Source: an uncultured Dorea sp. (GTDB taxonomy: Bacteria > Bacillota > Clostridia > Lachnospirales > Lachnospiraceae). From it: a stretch of 54,958 bases of DNA. The stretch covers positions 1 through 54,958 of the forward strand of contig CAJUFA010000025.1 in the NCBI GenBank assembly GCA_910585725.1. Reading direction: 5' to 3'. This document shows, in pieces, positions 54,680 to 54,958 of this stretch. Position numbers and translations under genes: made by a program. Under the pieces are notes generated by a model that saw nothing but the letters and a program-made list of their open reading frames with translations, was not told where the DNA came from and did no database searches. Numbering within the stretch: position 1 is the first letter of the stretch; every line of letters starts with the position of its first letter.

Positions 54680-54728
54680 GAAAATATACGCTGTCGTGAA
54701 AAATAGTAAAAAAAATTTGTTTTTTTAG

Positions 54729-54760
54729 TTGACATCTTAAGAACTGTGTAGTATTATAAT
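54729..54760 (+). promoter_or_regulatory. promoter of tRNA-Leu
   Basis: TTGACA 54729-54734 is followed after 17 bases by TATTAT 54752-54757, overlapping a TATAAT at 54755-54760. It lies about 25 bases before the tRNA. Confidence 0.7.
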
Positions 54761-54784
54761 CTACGGACAGTTGATATGTCGATT

Positions 54785-54868
54785 GCGGAAGTGTCGGAAC
54801 TGGCAGACGAGCAAGACTAAGGATCTTGTAGCTTTCGAGCTGTGTGGGTTCAAGTCCCATCTTCCGCA
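54785..54868 (+). tRNA. tRNA-Leu (anticodon AAG)
   Basis: The seven-base acceptor stem GCGGAAG pairs with CTTCCGC and is followed by discriminator A. The anticodon stem CAAGA/TCTTG encloses CTAAGGA, giving anticodon AAG (reads CUU). A long variable arm (GCT, TTCG, AGC) is typical of class II leucine tRNAs, and the T-loop TTCAAGT is present. No CCA is encoded. Confidence 0.93.
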
Positions 54869-54876
54869 TTGAATCA

Positions 54877-54918
54877 AAATCCCGAAGACCTTTAGAATCA
54901 GGACTTGCGGGATTTTTT
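54877..54918 (+). terminator. terminator of tRNA-Leu
   Basis: AAATCCCG (54877-54884) pairs with CGGGATTT (54908-54915), followed by TTT. The loop is long (23 bases), but the position just after the tRNA supports the call. Confidence 0.7.
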
Positions 54919-54958
54919 CTTTGCTATAAATTTCAAAATGGGGCAGAAATGGGGCAAA

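Overview
The window looks like a chromosome segment of a low-to-mid GC Firmicute, most likely a Lachnospiraceae (Clostridium cluster XIVa) gut anaerobe. I infer this from the housekeeping genes (aspS, purC, potABCD), strong Gram-positive ribosome binding sites, and extracellular proteins with clostridial ChW (hydrophobic, conserved W) repeats. The species cannot be fixed from sequence alone. No stretch longer than about 240 bases lacks a gene, and every gap of about 70 bases or more has been described where something is visible.

Layout. Positions 1-4541: the end of a HisS/HisZ-like gene, aspS, then a polar amino-acid ABC transporter closed by a strong terminator. Positions 4658-11669: purC, a two-component system and a TauE-type permease on the minus strand, with a divergent YfhO-type membrane protein split into two genes. 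Positions 11905-15937: a polytopic membrane protein, a sugar nucleotidyltransferase, a GtrA flippase-like protein and a DPM1-like glycosyltransferase. Positions 15985-25416: four consecutive secreted enzymes (subtilisin, glucosaminidase, GH25 muramidase, L,D-transpeptidase), each carrying six to nine ChW repeats.

Positions 25614-48098 form a large surface-polymer locus. It holds a TarI/IspD-type cytidylyltransferase, LicD, an epimerase, two divergent CDP-glycerol-type polymerases, a Wzx-like flippase, a fifth ChW protein fused to a glycerophosphodiesterase domain, several glycosyltransferases, a DUF2304 protein, a DUF2142 protein, a TagGH/Wzm-Wzt-type ABC exporter, a second epimerase, and a VTC-DUF4956-CotH gene set. 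Positions 48249-54679: a cupin-HTH regulator, the potABCD polyamine transporter and a UDP-glucose dehydrogenase. A tRNA-Leu closes the window.

Main hypothesis: the locus makes a phosphate-containing, probably teichoic-acid-like or rhamnose-containing, wall polymer, and also encodes the enzymes that work in that wall. All five secreted enzymes share one targeting device, ChW repeats arranged in strict A-B-C triplets with a 46-47-57 residue rhythm. None has a visible sortase signal, SLH domain or lipobox. The polymer made by neighbouring genes may therefore be the ChW ligand. The GDPD fusion and the VTC/CotH genes may trim, phosphorylate or otherwise decorate the same polymer.
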